Positions 16,135 to 24,891 of a DNA stretch of 53,441 bases are shown piece by piece. The notes beneath the pieces were generated by a model. The model worked only from the letters and a program-made list of their open reading frames with translations, was not told where the DNA came from and searched no databases. The translations under genes were made by a program, and so were the position numbers. The stretch is taken from assembly GCA_021646415.1 (NCBI GenBank), contig SOEU01000023.1, positions 1 through 53,441 on the forward strand, given 5' to 3'. Source of the DNA: Candidatus Brocadia sp. GTDB lineage: Bacteria; Planctomycetota; Brocadiia; Brocadiales; Brocadiaceae. Positions within the stretch are counted from its first letter, which is position 1. The number at the start of each line of letters is the position of its first letter.

Positions 16135-16912
16135 GATTTAAGAGTATTTGTGATAATCGGAAATTGTGTATACCATACGATTGAATCAGCCTTAAAGAAT
16201 CTCGCGTAGTGTTATCATTTCCACAGAATTGTTTGATTTTGCTATCGAGCACTTCTTTCCATGCATCATACAATAATCCGTAATCCTGATTATGGCATTC
16301 TATACAATATTCCCGAACAGGTTTAAATGAATATCCGCCTGATTCCAACTTGTGACAATCTGTACAGGAAACTGCCTGAGACATCCAATCCGGTATCTTT
16401 ATTCCGATGATTTGAATGTCTCCATTTATGTAATCCTTTACATCGGCATGGCAATGTAAACAATCCGTTTTACCCAAAAACCCCTCATCTCCCTTGGATT
16501 CCACTAAAGCCTTGTTTATAAAAGGTTTGCTAATCGGGAAATGAGATGCATTTTCCTTATCCTGCATGAAGAAAGGATTTGAAATTGTTTTGTTGTCTCT
16601 TTTATGATGGCAGACCCAGCAGTCCTTATTCTGTATAATAAGACCACCGTGTGTTTTTGTATGAACGGCATCATTATTGTGGCACTGACTGCACTCCAAT
16701 CCCTGATTGGGGGAATGCGTCTTATGTTGGAATACCTTCCCCTGATATACCGTGTGATAGACCATGTAATTCACATGACACCTGTCAGTGCAGGAACCGG
16801 TAGAAAACGAGGATGTATCTGGTTTTATTGCATAAGTATCGTCTCCCCGGGCTAATGGTTGCAATAAAACAATGAAAATAGAAAAAATCAATCGCAAATA
16901 TATCTTGAGCAT
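16127..16912 (-). CDS. Hexahaem c-type cytochrome with one expanded haem motif
   Basis: A 261-residue exported cytochrome. A signal peptide (LIFSIFIVLLQPLARG) precedes six haem-binding motifs. These are CTDRCH (41-46), CSQCH (74), CWVCH (98), CLHCH (151), CTDCH (183) and CIECH (203). The first has three residues between the Cys pair instead of two. Extra His residues (HKTH, HTKTHGG, HFPIS) could serve as distal ligands. The pattern recalls NapC/NrfH and cytochrome c3-like electron carriers, without the long N-terminal membrane anchor. It acts in the periplasm or the anammoxosome lumen if the host is an anammox bacterium. Downstream of a pentahaem cytochrome on the same strand. Confidence 0.85.
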   Translation of the reverse strand: MLKIYLRLIFSIFIVLLQPLARGDDTYAIKPDTSSFSTGSCTDRCHVNYMVYHTVYQGKVFQHKTHSPNQGLECSQCHNNDAVHTKTHGGLIIQNKDCWVCHHKRDNKTISNPFFMQDKENASHFPISKPFINKALVESKGDEGFLGKTDCLHCHADVKDYINGDIQIIGIKIPDWMSQAVSCTDCHKLESGGYSFKPVREYCIECHNQDYGLLYDAWKEVLDSKIKQFCGNDNTTRDSLRLIQSYGIHNFRLSQILLNHD

Positions 16913-17229
16913 AGTAAATAGTATCAGCGGAAATAATAAGGGAATTAATCCCTCTAAATCCCCCTTAGTCCCCCTTCCCTAAAGGGAGATTAATTTAATT
17001 GTATAAGAATTTTTATTTTATTTAAGCGGTATTTGAATTGGTGTTGGTAGGACAAGCGTCTCGCTTGTCCGGTATCAGTTTGTTTGCTTTTGATTTGGTT
17101 AACCGAGACGGTTGATTTACCAATTTCTTCCAGCTTAAATGTATGTTGAGAAATTTTCCGCTCGTTCCCAAACTCTGTTTGGGAACGCAATAGCTAAGAA
17201 ACTCCGTTTCGAAAAGATATTTCACGTAT
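16913..17229. other. Non-coding spacer built from palindromic repeats
   Basis: No gene. It holds an inverted repeat ATTAATCCCT...AGGGAGATTAAT (16944-16994), a palindrome GGACAAGCG/CGCTTGTCC (17050-17070) and one composite repeat unit (17163-17212). Apparent short reading frames here are repeat sequence. Confidence 0.6.
17163..17212 (+). repeat. Composite palindromic repeat, copy 1
   Basis: Two adjacent hairpins: GTTCCCAAACTCTGTTTGGGAAC (written with its flanking C and G at 17163-17187) and, after eight bases, AAGAAACTCCGTTTCGA. The same pair in the same order is at 45891-45941 and in reverse at 40867-40916. Confidence 0.8.
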
Positions 17230-17440
17230 TTAATATTTATGGACACCGTAGCTGCCATCTTCCCTGATAAGATTATAGTTTACTTCCGCCGCATGAACGA
17301 CCTGGTTTGTGTTAACATTGTGCTGCCTTTTTGCTTTGTCAGCAAGCTCCTCAACAATCACCTGTGTTGTTACAGAACGCATCTGTTCATCCTATATTCT
17401 CTCAAATCCCTTCTCGTGGCAATCCTTTTGTTTAACTTCT
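17230..17440 (-). pseudogene. C-terminal remnant of a multihaem cytochrome
   Basis: Reading the minus strand from about 17440 to the TAA at 17230-17232 gives KDCHEKGFERI, an in-frame stop, then DEQMRSVTTQVIVEELADK and finally NYNLIREDGSYGVHKY. A CH followed by EKG and a C-terminal NxxLxxxDGSxGVH are typical of the last haem and tail of large multihaem cytochromes. Here the first Cys of the haem motif is lost and stops interrupt the frame. It lies directly after the pentahaem cytochrome stop. It is probably the residue of a deleted cytochrome gene between the two intact ones. Confidence 0.55.
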
Positions 17441-17458
17441 TAGACTCCAGCAAATTAT

Positions 17459-18442
17459 TTAAAGTTTATGGATCGTTTCTGACAATAAAATATTTCGGTC
17501 TTTCTGAAAGGATGTTCGGATCACAGTGGCCTTAATTATAGACGAATTCTCACTCCAACCAAAGCAAAAAGGAATGCATTTTTTCCCCTTGTACGGTAAA
17601 GCCGTTTTCAATTCAACGAACAGGCTTTCTTTTTTTAAATCTATAATACGGCCTGTTTTATCCAGCAGTTCGGTCGTTACAATAACCTCCCTGTATCCAT
17701 AATCCCCTGTGGGTACGCTGTGAGGAATGTCTGTATTTTCTAATTCCAACACACCTTCAATCTTTCCTTCCGAACAGGTTACTTGTATGAAGGATAATTT
17801 TAACAGGTTCTCATTTCCATGAGATATAGCCAGAGATGCGAAAAGATGCTGTTTCCCCTCTCTTTTAGGATATATTTTCTGCCATGGGTCATCCTGAATA
17901 AGTTTTCGCTTTATTGCAGGCATATGGCAGTCCTGACAGGTCTTCCTACCCTCTGCAGTACCTGATTCCTGCCATGTCTTAAACGTACCTATATGACATT
18001 TACCACAGAACTCACTTGTCCTGAAAAATGGGTTCTTTTCTGCAATGGGGTGTGGTCCGTGTGCAGGTGCAGGACCACTTAATTTGCAGTCATTCAGGTG
18101 GCAACTGTTGCAATTTACGCCCTCCTCCCGGTTCACACCACGTGGTACAATCTTTTCATTCGTAAAAATGGTTTCAGGGGCGTGACATCCTATACAAAAG
18201 GTAAACTGATATTCATTGGTCTCTTCCCTAAATGCACTATTGGTGAAACTGCTGGCATGGGGTGAGTCCTTCCACTCGGTATAAATATCTCTATGACAAT
18301 CTCCGCACCGTTCGGACCTGGGAGATTTTGACCCTTTTTCCACCAGCTCAGGATAGATGACGCAACTAACCGGAAGGAAACTGAAAATTAAAATGAAAAT
18401 GGGCAGAAATCTTCTGTGCAGTGTTACTGGTTTAAAAAACAT
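17459..18442 (-). CDS. Pentahaem c-type cytochrome (cytochrome c554-like)
   Basis: 327 residues from the ATG at 18442. A longer frame from 18502 has no signal sequence at its start and would overlap the previous gene further. An export signal (FLPIFILIFSFLPVSC27) may be a weak lipoprotein box. Haem motifs are CGDCH, CIGCH, CNSCH, CGKCH and CQDCH, with SERCGDCHRDIYTEW and SPHASS typical of the cytochrome c554 family. The last ~120 residues (from ASLAISHGNEN) carry no haem and look beta-rich. It overlaps the subunit IV-like gene by 19 bases, so the two probably form one redox unit. A periplasmic electron-transfer role is expected. The donor and acceptor are unknown. Confidence 0.85.
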   Translation of the reverse strand: MFFKPVTLHRRFLPIFILIFSFLPVSCVIYPELVEKGSKSPRSERCGDCHRDIYTEWKDSPHASSFTNSAFREETNEYQFTFCIGCHAPETIFTNEKIVPRGVNREEGVNCNSCHLNDCKLSGPAPAHGPHPIAEKNPFFRTSEFCGKCHIGTFKTWQESGTAEGRKTCQDCHMPAIKRKLIQDDPWQKIYPKREGKQHLFASLAISHGNENLLKLSFIQVTCSEGKIEGVLELENTDIPHSVPTGDYGYREVIVTTELLDKTGRIIDLKKESLFVELKTALPYKGKKCIPFCFGWSENSSIIKATVIRTSFQKDRNILLSETIHKL

Positions 18443-18867
18443 AACGTAATCACGAAAACAATAGTAGTAATAACGATCATAAATGGGATGGGCCTTTGCC
18501 ACAGATTGCGGCGCTCTTTGGCATACCGGGCATAACTGCTATTTGTACCTTCCGTACTATTGAAAAATGATACACTATATCTCCTTTCACGTATCAGGAA
18601 TGGCCAGGAAACAAATAGTAAGGCACATAAAACCAGGATAGAAATAAAAAGAGCCTCGTTCTGGATGAGTTGTTTTAGGTTATAAACCGGCAACAACGGC
18701 CAGGGTATGTGATCAGGTTTATTAACTAATTTAGGCAATGGGAAAAAGGCGGCAGCAACCAATTCGATTATAACAAGAAAACACGAAACTATGATATGCC
18801 TGAATAGTTCATTTGGAAAAAAAGGTTCGAGCATCTCTGGGCTTTTGCCTTTTGCATAGTCTTTCAT
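18424..18867 (-). CDS. Cytochrome b/b6 C-terminal domain (subunit IV-like) protein
   Basis: A 147-residue protein with about three membrane helices (HIIVSCFLVIIELVAAAFF, LFISILVLCALLFVSWPFL, FMIVITTIVFVITLCFL). The N-terminal half matches subunit IV/PetD-type sequences: EPFFPNELFRHII, then PDHIPWPLLPVYNL in the place where bc complexes have PEWYFLPVYQL. The Qo-site Glu of PEWY is replaced by Pro here. It carries no haem by itself and normally needs a cytochrome b6 core subunit, which is not encoded nearby. It overlaps the pentahaem cytochrome gene, suggesting a quinone-interacting membrane module paired with a multihaem protein. Confidence 0.65.
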   Translation of the reverse strand: MKDYAKGKSPEMLEPFFPNELFRHIIVSCFLVIIELVAAAFFPLPKLVNKPDHIPWPLLPVYNLKQLIQNEALFISILVLCALLFVSWPFLIRERRYSVSFFNSTEGTNSSYARYAKERRNLWQRPIPFMIVITTIVFVITLCFLNQ

Positions 18868-18996
18868 TCGAAAATCCTTCCTGCGTTAACAAAAGAAGTT
18901 AAGGAGGTAAGTGAGAAAGTTCAATCTATTGCAACTTGCTGTTCTTCCAACTTTATTCTCAGTCTCGATAGTTATTATTTTAGAATATTTCATCTA

Positions 18997-20268
18997 TCAC
19001 AGTATCTCGTCCAAAGCTTCTACCACGCGGTCTATATCATCATGCGTGATCACCAAAGGAGGCTGGAAAGTAAGCACGTTCCGTGATACGCCCGTCTTCC
19101 CTGCTAAAATGCCACGATCTTTTAAATCTTCGAGGATATTGTCTATTTCTTCGGTTGCAGGAATCTTATTTTCTTTGACCAGTTCAACACCCAGCATTAG
19201 TCCTTTTCCGCGCACCTCCCCCATAAGTTTGTGCCTTTGTTGCAGTTCAATCAGTTTGCCTTTAAAATAGTTTCCAAGTTCTTTTGCCCTTTGCACGAGT
19301 TGATATCTTTCAATAACGTCAATCGTCGCCAACGCAGCCGTAGCTGATACGGGATTGCCGCCAGTCGTGGAAGCGCCGGGACGTGTGTAAGATGAAGCAA
19401 TTTTATCATTCGTTATAAAGGCACCGATGGGAGTACCATTGGCCAGGGCCTTGGCCATAGTCATAATGTCAGGCACAACATTCCAATGTTCAATAGCAAA
19501 CATCTCTCCCGTTCGGCCAAATCCTGTCTGCACTTCGTCTGCTATTAAGAGTACATTGTACTTGTCGAGAATTTTCCGAATTATCGTAAAATACTCCGGC
19601 GGGGGTGTAATAATGCCACCGTTGCCCTGAATAGGCTCAATAATAAAGGCTGCAAAATCGCCACTTTTAACAACGTCCTCAAGATACCTTGCGCATTGTA
19701 AATCACAGCGCGGATACATAAGTCCATAAGCACATCGGTAGCAATATGCCCCTGGAATATGAACAATATCACCAAGAGGATTGGGATCGGTTCTCCACAT
19801 CGGAAGTCCTGTAAGATTCATGGTGAGCTTTGTACGGCCATGCAATCCCTGCCGGGTGGCGACAAATTTATTTTTTTTTGTATATAACTGGGCAAGAAGT
19901 GCTGCCCCATCATTGGCCTCTGACCCGCTGGCGCAAAAAAAAGAGCGTTTCAATGAACCAGGGGTAATCTGCGCCAATTTTTCTGCAAGGTCGACCATGG
20001 GCTGGGTGAGATAAATGGCGGTGGTATGCTGAAGCGTTCTGATCTGTTCACAGATCTTTTCCACAACCTCGGGGTTACAGTGTCCTGCGTTCATCACAGA
20101 CACTCCACCATAAAAATCAAGATACTGCTTGCCCGTATGGTCAAACAGATACTGCATCTCCCCCCTGACGATCTGCATCGGCTTTTTATAAAAATGGTAA
20201 ACGCATGGAATAAGATATTCCAGCTTCTTCTGAAGAATGGCATCAGGTCCGATATGGTTCGTTGTCAT
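18997..20268 (-). CDS. Class III pyridoxal-phosphate aminotransferase (AGXT2/ornithine-type)
   Basis: 423 residues from ATG 20268. A TTG at 20301 also opens the frame but is less likely. The fold-type I signatures are clear: YLDFYGGVSVMNAGHCNPEV, SGSEANDGAALLA (PLP phosphate), EPIQGNGGIITPP, LLIADEVQTGFGRTGEMFA (PLP-ring Asp in ADEVQ) and TMAKALANGTPIGAF with the Schiff-base Lys. The best family fit is alanine-glyoxylate / 4-aminobutyrate / acetylornithine-type omega-aminotransferases. An unusual Cys cluster (CYRCAYGLMYPRCDLQC) lies in the middle and could be a metal site. The substrate cannot be read from the sequence. It lies downstream of the phosphoesterase on the same strand. Confidence 0.9.
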   Translation of the reverse strand: MTTNHIGPDAILQKKLEYLIPCVYHFYKKPMQIVRGEMQYLFDHTGKQYLDFYGGVSVMNAGHCNPEVVEKICEQIRTLQHTTAIYLTQPMVDLAEKLAQITPGSLKRSFFCASGSEANDGAALLAQLYTKKNKFVATRQGLHGRTKLTMNLTGLPMWRTDPNPLGDIVHIPGAYCYRCAYGLMYPRCDLQCARYLEDVVKSGDFAAFIIEPIQGNGGIITPPPEYFTIIRKILDKYNVLLIADEVQTGFGRTGEMFAIEHWNVVPDIMTMAKALANGTPIGAFITNDKIASSYTRPGASTTGGNPVSATAALATIDVIERYQLVQRAKELGNYFKGKLIELQQRHKLMGEVRGKGLMLGVELVKENKIPATEEIDNILEDLKDRGILAGKTGVSRNVLTFQPPLVITHDDIDRVVEALDEIL

Positions 20269-20315
20269 GGTTGATACAATATTCCTGCAGCGGAGCTGCA
20301 ATCAGATAATGAAAC

Positions 20316-21362
20316 CTATACAAAAATACGTTTAAAACGTTGACAGATATGTTTAAGCAATGCTATTGAGATTGTCAGTAAAATAATGTTTAAAAAGGAG
20401 GCAGCAAACAAATTGTTCATTAACCAGGGATACATGCCTGCTAATGCAAATCTTTCAATCCTGTCCTGGAGGTCTTCGTCTCTGTTAACAACGAGTATCT
20501 TTTCAGAAACACTGTCTTTTGTCACTCCTAAGACCAATGCATGATGGAAACAGCCGAATTTCTTTTCTTCAAGATGCGCTCCCCCTCCTCCGGTCACTAA
20601 GTATACGGTGTCTTTCCTGGTAATTCTTGCATATCCATGGTAATCACCTGCTATTACGTAGTCCGCATTCAGTTTTTCAATGAGAGAAACAAGCTCTTCA
20701 GAACCTTCAAACGATCTGGCATCGAAGTCTGATGATATTGGAGGCGGGATATGCATAAAAACAAATGTCTTCCTGTAATGGGATGAAGCCTTTTCTGAAA
20801 TTAACTTTTCTAAAAACCGAAGAGTTTCCTTATTCGGGTAAGGGTTGTTCAGGATGCGGAGAACAACAAAGAGACACCCCTGATATTCAAATGAGAAAAT
20901 ACTGGGACCGTAGACTTCTTCGAATCTCGATATTGGGAAATTTTTGCTGTCAACGTCGTGATTTCCTACGACAAAAAACGATGGGAAAGGAAAAGAAAAT
21001 TCGCTTATATACTCAGCTTGAAAATAGTTGTGCTCACCTTCGGTGCCTTTATGAACAAAATCACCCAAAAAAACGATGAAAGACAATGGCTCATTGCGCA
21101 ATTCTTTAGCAATCTTTTCAAATGTCCCGGTGCCTTTAGTGTCTCCCACAATTGCAAAACTGAATTCGTCCCTCTGTTCCTCCTGGCACAATTTTTCTCT
21201 GTTCTGTGGAAAATTGCCGGATAAGTGATTTAAATCTCTCTTGCCTTCAAAATGGTGGACGAGCAAAACGTAGAATTCGAAACAAAAAAAAGACGCCAAA
21301 AGAAGAAGGATTATTATCCTCGTAAAAAATAATGAGAGAATTATTTTCTTATAGCTTAACAT
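20316..21362 (-). CDS. Membrane-anchored calcineurin-like metallophosphoesterase
   Basis: A 348-residue protein with an N-terminal membrane helix (IIILLLLASFFCFEFYVLLV). A metallophosphoesterase domain follows with all metal motifs: GDTKG, GDFVHKG, GNHD, a later His in FMHIPPP and GDYHGY. A second hydrophobic segment near the C-terminus (NNLFAASFLNIILLTISIALL) gives two anchors, with the catalytic domain facing the periplasm. It would hydrolyse a phosphomonoester or diester, perhaps of a lipid or nucleotide, using two metal ions. The ATG lies just after the U32 gene stop region on the same strand, with GGAGGAGA upstream. Confidence 0.9.
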   Translation of the reverse strand: MLSYKKIILSLFFTRIIILLLLASFFCFEFYVLLVHHFEGKRDLNHLSGNFPQNREKLCQEEQRDEFSFAIVGDTKGTGTFEKIAKELRNEPLSFIVFLGDFVHKGTEGEHNYFQAEYISEFSFPFPSFFVVGNHDVDSKNFPISRFEEVYGPSIFSFEYQGCLFVVLRILNNPYPNKETLRFLEKLISEKASSHYRKTFVFMHIPPPISSDFDARSFEGSEELVSLIEKLNADYVIAGDYHGYARITRKDTVYLVTGGGGAHLEEKKFGCFHHALVLGVTKDSVSEKILVVNRDEDLQDRIERFALAGMYPWLMNNLFAASFLNIILLTISIALLKHICQRFKRIFV

Positions 21363-21394
21363 TCTATATTTCTCCTCCGGATATATTTAATTCG

Positions 21395-23443
21395 TTACTG
21401 TTTGATACTTTTCATTACCTCAGCAGTACTTTTTGAGTGGGTTATATCCTGTACATAGCCACCCAGATTAAATCCCCTTGGACTATTTTCAGTTAATATA
21501 TCCCATTCACTCTCCTGTATCGGTAATGAAATACCGGGGTGTTCTGCATATATGCTTAAATATTTATGGTACATGCTAACCAGGGTTTTTACCAAGGAAT
21601 CTTCATAATACTGTCCCTCAATCCGCAACACTTTTATGCCAGCCTGTACAAATGAATGAAGGTATGGCAATACACAGATATCTCTTGCTAACAGGAGATG
21701 AGTCCTGCAGTACTGATCATTTTCGATGGGCCGTACTTCTCCACGCTCGTCCTTGAGTGCGTATCCCATATATTGGCACACCTGTCTGCAATGATCTTTT
21801 TTGTGTGATTTAGAGGTCACCATAGCCGGGATACAGTGTTCGAGTATCATACCGGGAACTGGTCCATGAACGACACATTCCACGGGTAATGACGCTTTGC
21901 CAGAGAATTGTTTCAAATGTTTATATGAACATTCCAGGGCGGCTGTGATTCCGGAAACCCCTGATTCTTCCAGAAGGTTTAAAGCTTGTACGTTAAGGAC
22001 GTTTAACGAATAGTCTCCCAGAATATTTAATCCGAATTTCCTTGCCAGACGTATTGCACCCAGACTATGAACAAGTACATAATCGGCATGGAATGATGCA
22101 GCCTGCTCAAATAGCCATGCCATATCAGCCATCTCACGGGAAGTAGTTATGCGGGGTGTGCCTATTCCAATAGTTTTTCCAGCATCATGGACCCTCTTGC
22201 ATGCCTCCTTATACGATGTCTTTGTCCAAAACTCTTTTTTCAACGGTGAAACTTCTCCACTAATATAGATACGATCTGCACCCTCATCCAACGCCAACTT
22301 CAGGGCGTTCATAGAGCTTATTTTTACTGATAATAGTGGATTATCTCTATTTGAGTTTGCTGTTTGAAAGTTAATTGGTTTTTCTTTTCCGGTATCTTCT
22401 GCGATTTGCAATTCAAAGGGGTCATTATAAATATCCTCTTTTGTAAGAGACGTTTCTTTTGCTGCACGACTTAAGAAGAGGGGTTCTCGACTCCCTGAGA
22501 TATCGACAAGAGATGCAGACGCCGGTGTGAATGCCATTGATGTAGTAAACTCACGTACCCGATGATTGTAAAGTTGTTCATACTCTGTAGAACCCATGTA
22601 ATAAGCAGCAGGATTATCAAGATAGGTGTCTATTGCCTTACGATAGATGCCGACAACTTCTTTAAGAAAATCAGCATGTCTCATGCGCCCCTCAATTTTT
22701 AAGGAGCATACTCCCGCATGGATAAGGTCAGGGATATGTCTTAAGAGGCACATATCCTTCATAGCCAGTAAGTGACCCGAAGGCAGGTCTCCTATGGGTT
22801 GTCCCGAAACACTTTCTACAAGGGTATAATGCCAACGGCACGGTTTCATACACTCGCCGCGATTTGCGCTCTTACTAAAAAGCACGCCGCTGGCATAGCA
22901 TTGCCCGCTCTGGCAAACACACAAGTCGCCATGCACAAAATACTCAACTTCAATTCCGGCCTTTTCCTGTATCTCCTTCACCTGGTCAAGGGAAATGTCC
23001 CGGGATGTAACAATACGGCTTGCTCCCAATTCTTTCAGTGTTAATGCGGATTCAATATTATGGATATTCATCATTGTACTGATATGGACAGGTGTGGGAA
23101 TGCCCATCTTCCTGATCAGATTTAAAACACCCAGATCCTGGATGATAATGGCATCTACCTGAATTTCACTCAAAAAGTTAAGAAAATGCCCCGCTGCGTT
23201 CATCTCATCATTACAGAGAAGATTGTTTACGGTAATGTACAGTTTCGCGTTCTTTGAGTGGGTATATCGTACGGCCTCTACGATTTGTTCGTCTGTAAAA
23301 TTGAAATCTGACCTGTGAAGCCGCATATTAAAGCGCTTACCGCCGATATATACTGCATCGGCACCGGCATCGATTACTGCAGTCAACGCCTCCCAGCGGC
23401 CTGCAGGTGCAAGAAGTTCAATGTTAGTTTCTGATAATTTCAT
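21395..23443 (-). CDS. Peptidase U32 family protein (RlhA/TrhP-like)
   Basis: A 682-residue protein with two U32-type halves. The first half is a TIM-barrel-like domain starting ELLAPAGRWEALTAVIDAGA with AVYIGGKRFNMR. It contains the conserved Cys cluster CVCQSGQCYAS and GECMKPCRWHY, which in RlhA and TrhP-type enzymes holds an iron-sulfur cluster. The second half repeats the pattern from ALKLALDEGADRIYISGE, with CRQVCQYMGYALK and CRTHLLLARDICVL. Despite the family name these proteins are thought to act in hydroxylation of RNA bases using prephenate, not in proteolysis. The length fits the longer members. It stands at the head of a minus-strand run leading to the cytochromes. Confidence 0.88.
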   Translation of the reverse strand: MKLSETNIELLAPAGRWEALTAVIDAGADAVYIGGKRFNMRLHRSDFNFTDEQIVEAVRYTHSKNAKLYITVNNLLCNDEMNAAGHFLNFLSEIQVDAIIIQDLGVLNLIRKMGIPTPVHISTMMNIHNIESALTLKELGASRIVTSRDISLDQVKEIQEKAGIEVEYFVHGDLCVCQSGQCYASGVLFSKSANRGECMKPCRWHYTLVESVSGQPIGDLPSGHLLAMKDMCLLRHIPDLIHAGVCSLKIEGRMRHADFLKEVVGIYRKAIDTYLDNPAAYYMGSTEYEQLYNHRVREFTTSMAFTPASASLVDISGSREPLFLSRAAKETSLTKEDIYNDPFELQIAEDTGKEKPINFQTANSNRDNPLLSVKISSMNALKLALDEGADRIYISGEVSPLKKEFWTKTSYKEACKRVHDAGKTIGIGTPRITTSREMADMAWLFEQAASFHADYVLVHSLGAIRLARKFGLNILGDYSLNVLNVQALNLLEESGVSGITAALECSYKHLKQFSGKASLPVECVVHGPVPGMILEHCIPAMVTSKSHKKDHCRQVCQYMGYALKDERGEVRPIENDQYCRTHLLLARDICVLPYLHSFVQAGIKVLRIEGQYYEDSLVKTLVSMYHKYLSIYAEHPGISLPIQESEWDILTENSPRGFNLGGYVQDITHSKSTAEVMKSIKQ

Positions 23444-23676
23444 AATATCCTTCTTCTAAAAAAATTTATTCATTTGCTGGTTAAATTGTCTTCGATTGAA
23501 CCTAAATAGTTGGTACGTTTTTACAAAGTTTATCTTCCTTTGAATGCCTTTTCCCAACCCGAACGAGTCGGAAGTGAAAAATGCAAATTGCAAAGTTTAT
23601 TTTGCATTTTTCAATTTACACTTTTCATTTTTCATTGAATTTTTGCTAAAAATGTCAAAATTATTTCTGGAAGATA
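23444..23676. repeat. Spacer with dispersed repeat sequence
   Basis: No gene. CCCAACCCGAACGAGTCGG AAGTG (about 23553-23576) is the inverse of CACTTCCGGCTCATTCGGGTTAG at 46664-46686. TTTTTGCTAAAAATGTCAAAATTATT (from about 23639) recurs at about 46207 (TTTTTGCTAAAAATATCAAAATTATC), with the same GGAAGATAC following. The second element extends a few bases into the 3' end of the adenylating enzyme gene. Confidence 0.6.
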
Positions 23677-24891
23677 CTAATACACCCCTACCTTTGCATT
23701 TGCTTCTAATCCGTTTAACAGCGATGGATTTCTGACACCGTCCTGATAAATACCGAGGGACTGTGCATTTTTGGTGGGCGCAATCCGTATAGCCTCATCC
23801 CTTTCAAACATATTGGGGATGAAAAAGGACACGTCAAGCCGATGACACACTACCTGACCCTTTTCACCATAGTTAACCATATGGTCAAGACGATTCCGGT
23901 CAGGATGGATACCGTTTCTTGTTGAAACGATCTGTAACACCATGCGAGGTCCGGGAGGATAATAGTCCAGATTACCATTCAAAGATTCATCAATTTCCAT
24001 ACACAGGCCAAACAGGGTATTCCCATAACCAGCGATGTGGACAGCATATGGAAAAAGTTCACTTCGGAATCTTTTGAGTTGCTCCTGTTCAATGGGAACC
24101 CCGCCATAGTGAATACCGCGAATCTGCATTCTTTGTGCAAAATTCATTTCCTCAGCCAATCTGAGCAGCAGGGGAGGGGTCGAATAAATTACTTCGATGC
24201 GCTGTCGTTTCAGTATATCCAGCGCCTGCTCAAGAATGTGGTTAAGATATCTCTTATATCCCAGAGAATCAGGCTTTAGTTTCTTTACCCATCGCGGATC
24301 CATATCAATAGAAAATGGATCCATACTACCCATACTCTGTGCTACAGGACCAACGGCTTTGCCTATAATGTGAGGGCCACTGGGACCTACCCATAGCCAA
24401 TGAGCGCCCCGGGGAAATCCCCTGTATTCTGCGATATACCGGAACCAATCCACGAATGTAACGTAAAACTCTCTCTTCAAATAGGCCGTTACTTTCGGAA
24501 GGCCGGTTGTTCCTGCCGTTTCCCCTAATATGAGTTGTTCCTTATTTTCAAGATGAATTTTTGGAATGAAACATTCTATCGGGTAACGCCGAAGGTCTTC
24601 TTCCTCCATCGGTCCCAGGATATGCAGATCTTCCAGAGAAGAGATATCCTTCCTCGCATTGATACCTAACTCCTTCTCCTTTTGAAGCCAGTAGAGCGAA
24701 CCAATAACAGGGTCAAAGTGAATTGATACTATCCGTTTTACCCACTCATCTGCCGACACACCAAACCACTCTGCATCCTGAAGAATGGCTTGATCAGGTC
24801 GCCGGTCTAATCTGTTGAATTCACACTTGGTGAAAAGTCCAGGATTTATTGAAGTATTATTTTTATTGGTTTCTATTCCTGTTTGTATCAT
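23677..24891 (-). CDS. AMP-dependent acyl-activating enzyme (PaaK/phenylacetate-CoA ligase-like)
   Basis: 404 residues from ATG 24891, which has AAGG ten bases upstream. An in-frame ATG at 24948 lies against the stop of the exporter gene without a ribosome site. The phosphate loop is GETAGTTGLPKV (family TSGTTGxPK). HYGGVPIEQEQLKRF, IAGYGNTLFGLCME (adenine motif position) and LDYYPPGPRMVLQI follow the order of PaaK-type enzymes. The terminal lid domain seems short. It would activate a carboxylic acid as acyl-AMP, perhaps then as a CoA or carrier thioester. It follows the MMPL exporter gene closely on the same strand, which suggests that an activated lipid or acyl product is exported. The 3' end overlaps a dispersed repeat. 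Confidence 0.82.
   Translation of the reverse strand: MIQTGIETNKNNTSINPGLFTKCEFNRLDRRPDQAILQDAEWFGVSADEWVKRIVSIHFDPVIGSLYWLQKEKELGINARKDISSLEDLHILGPMEEEDLRRYPIECFIPKIHLENKEQLILGETAGTTGLPKVTAYLKREFYVTFVDWFRYIAEYRGFPRGAHWLWVGPSGPHIIGKAVGPVAQSMGSMDPFSIDMDPRWVKKLKPDSLGYKRYLNHILEQALDILKRQRIEVIYSTPPLLLRLAEEMNFAQRMQIRGIHYGGVPIEQEQLKRFRSELFPYAVHIAGYGNTLFGLCMEIDESLNGNLDYYPPGPRMVLQIVSTRNGIHPDRNRLDHMVNYGEKGQVVCHRLDVSFFIPNMFERDEAIRIAPTKNAQSLGIYQDGVRNPSLLNGLEANAKVGVY

Noticed and set aside
17239-17535. 98-codon plus-strand frame
   Set aside because: It is antisense to the cytochrome remnant and to the end of the pentahaem cytochrome gene. The minus strand explains the sequence better.
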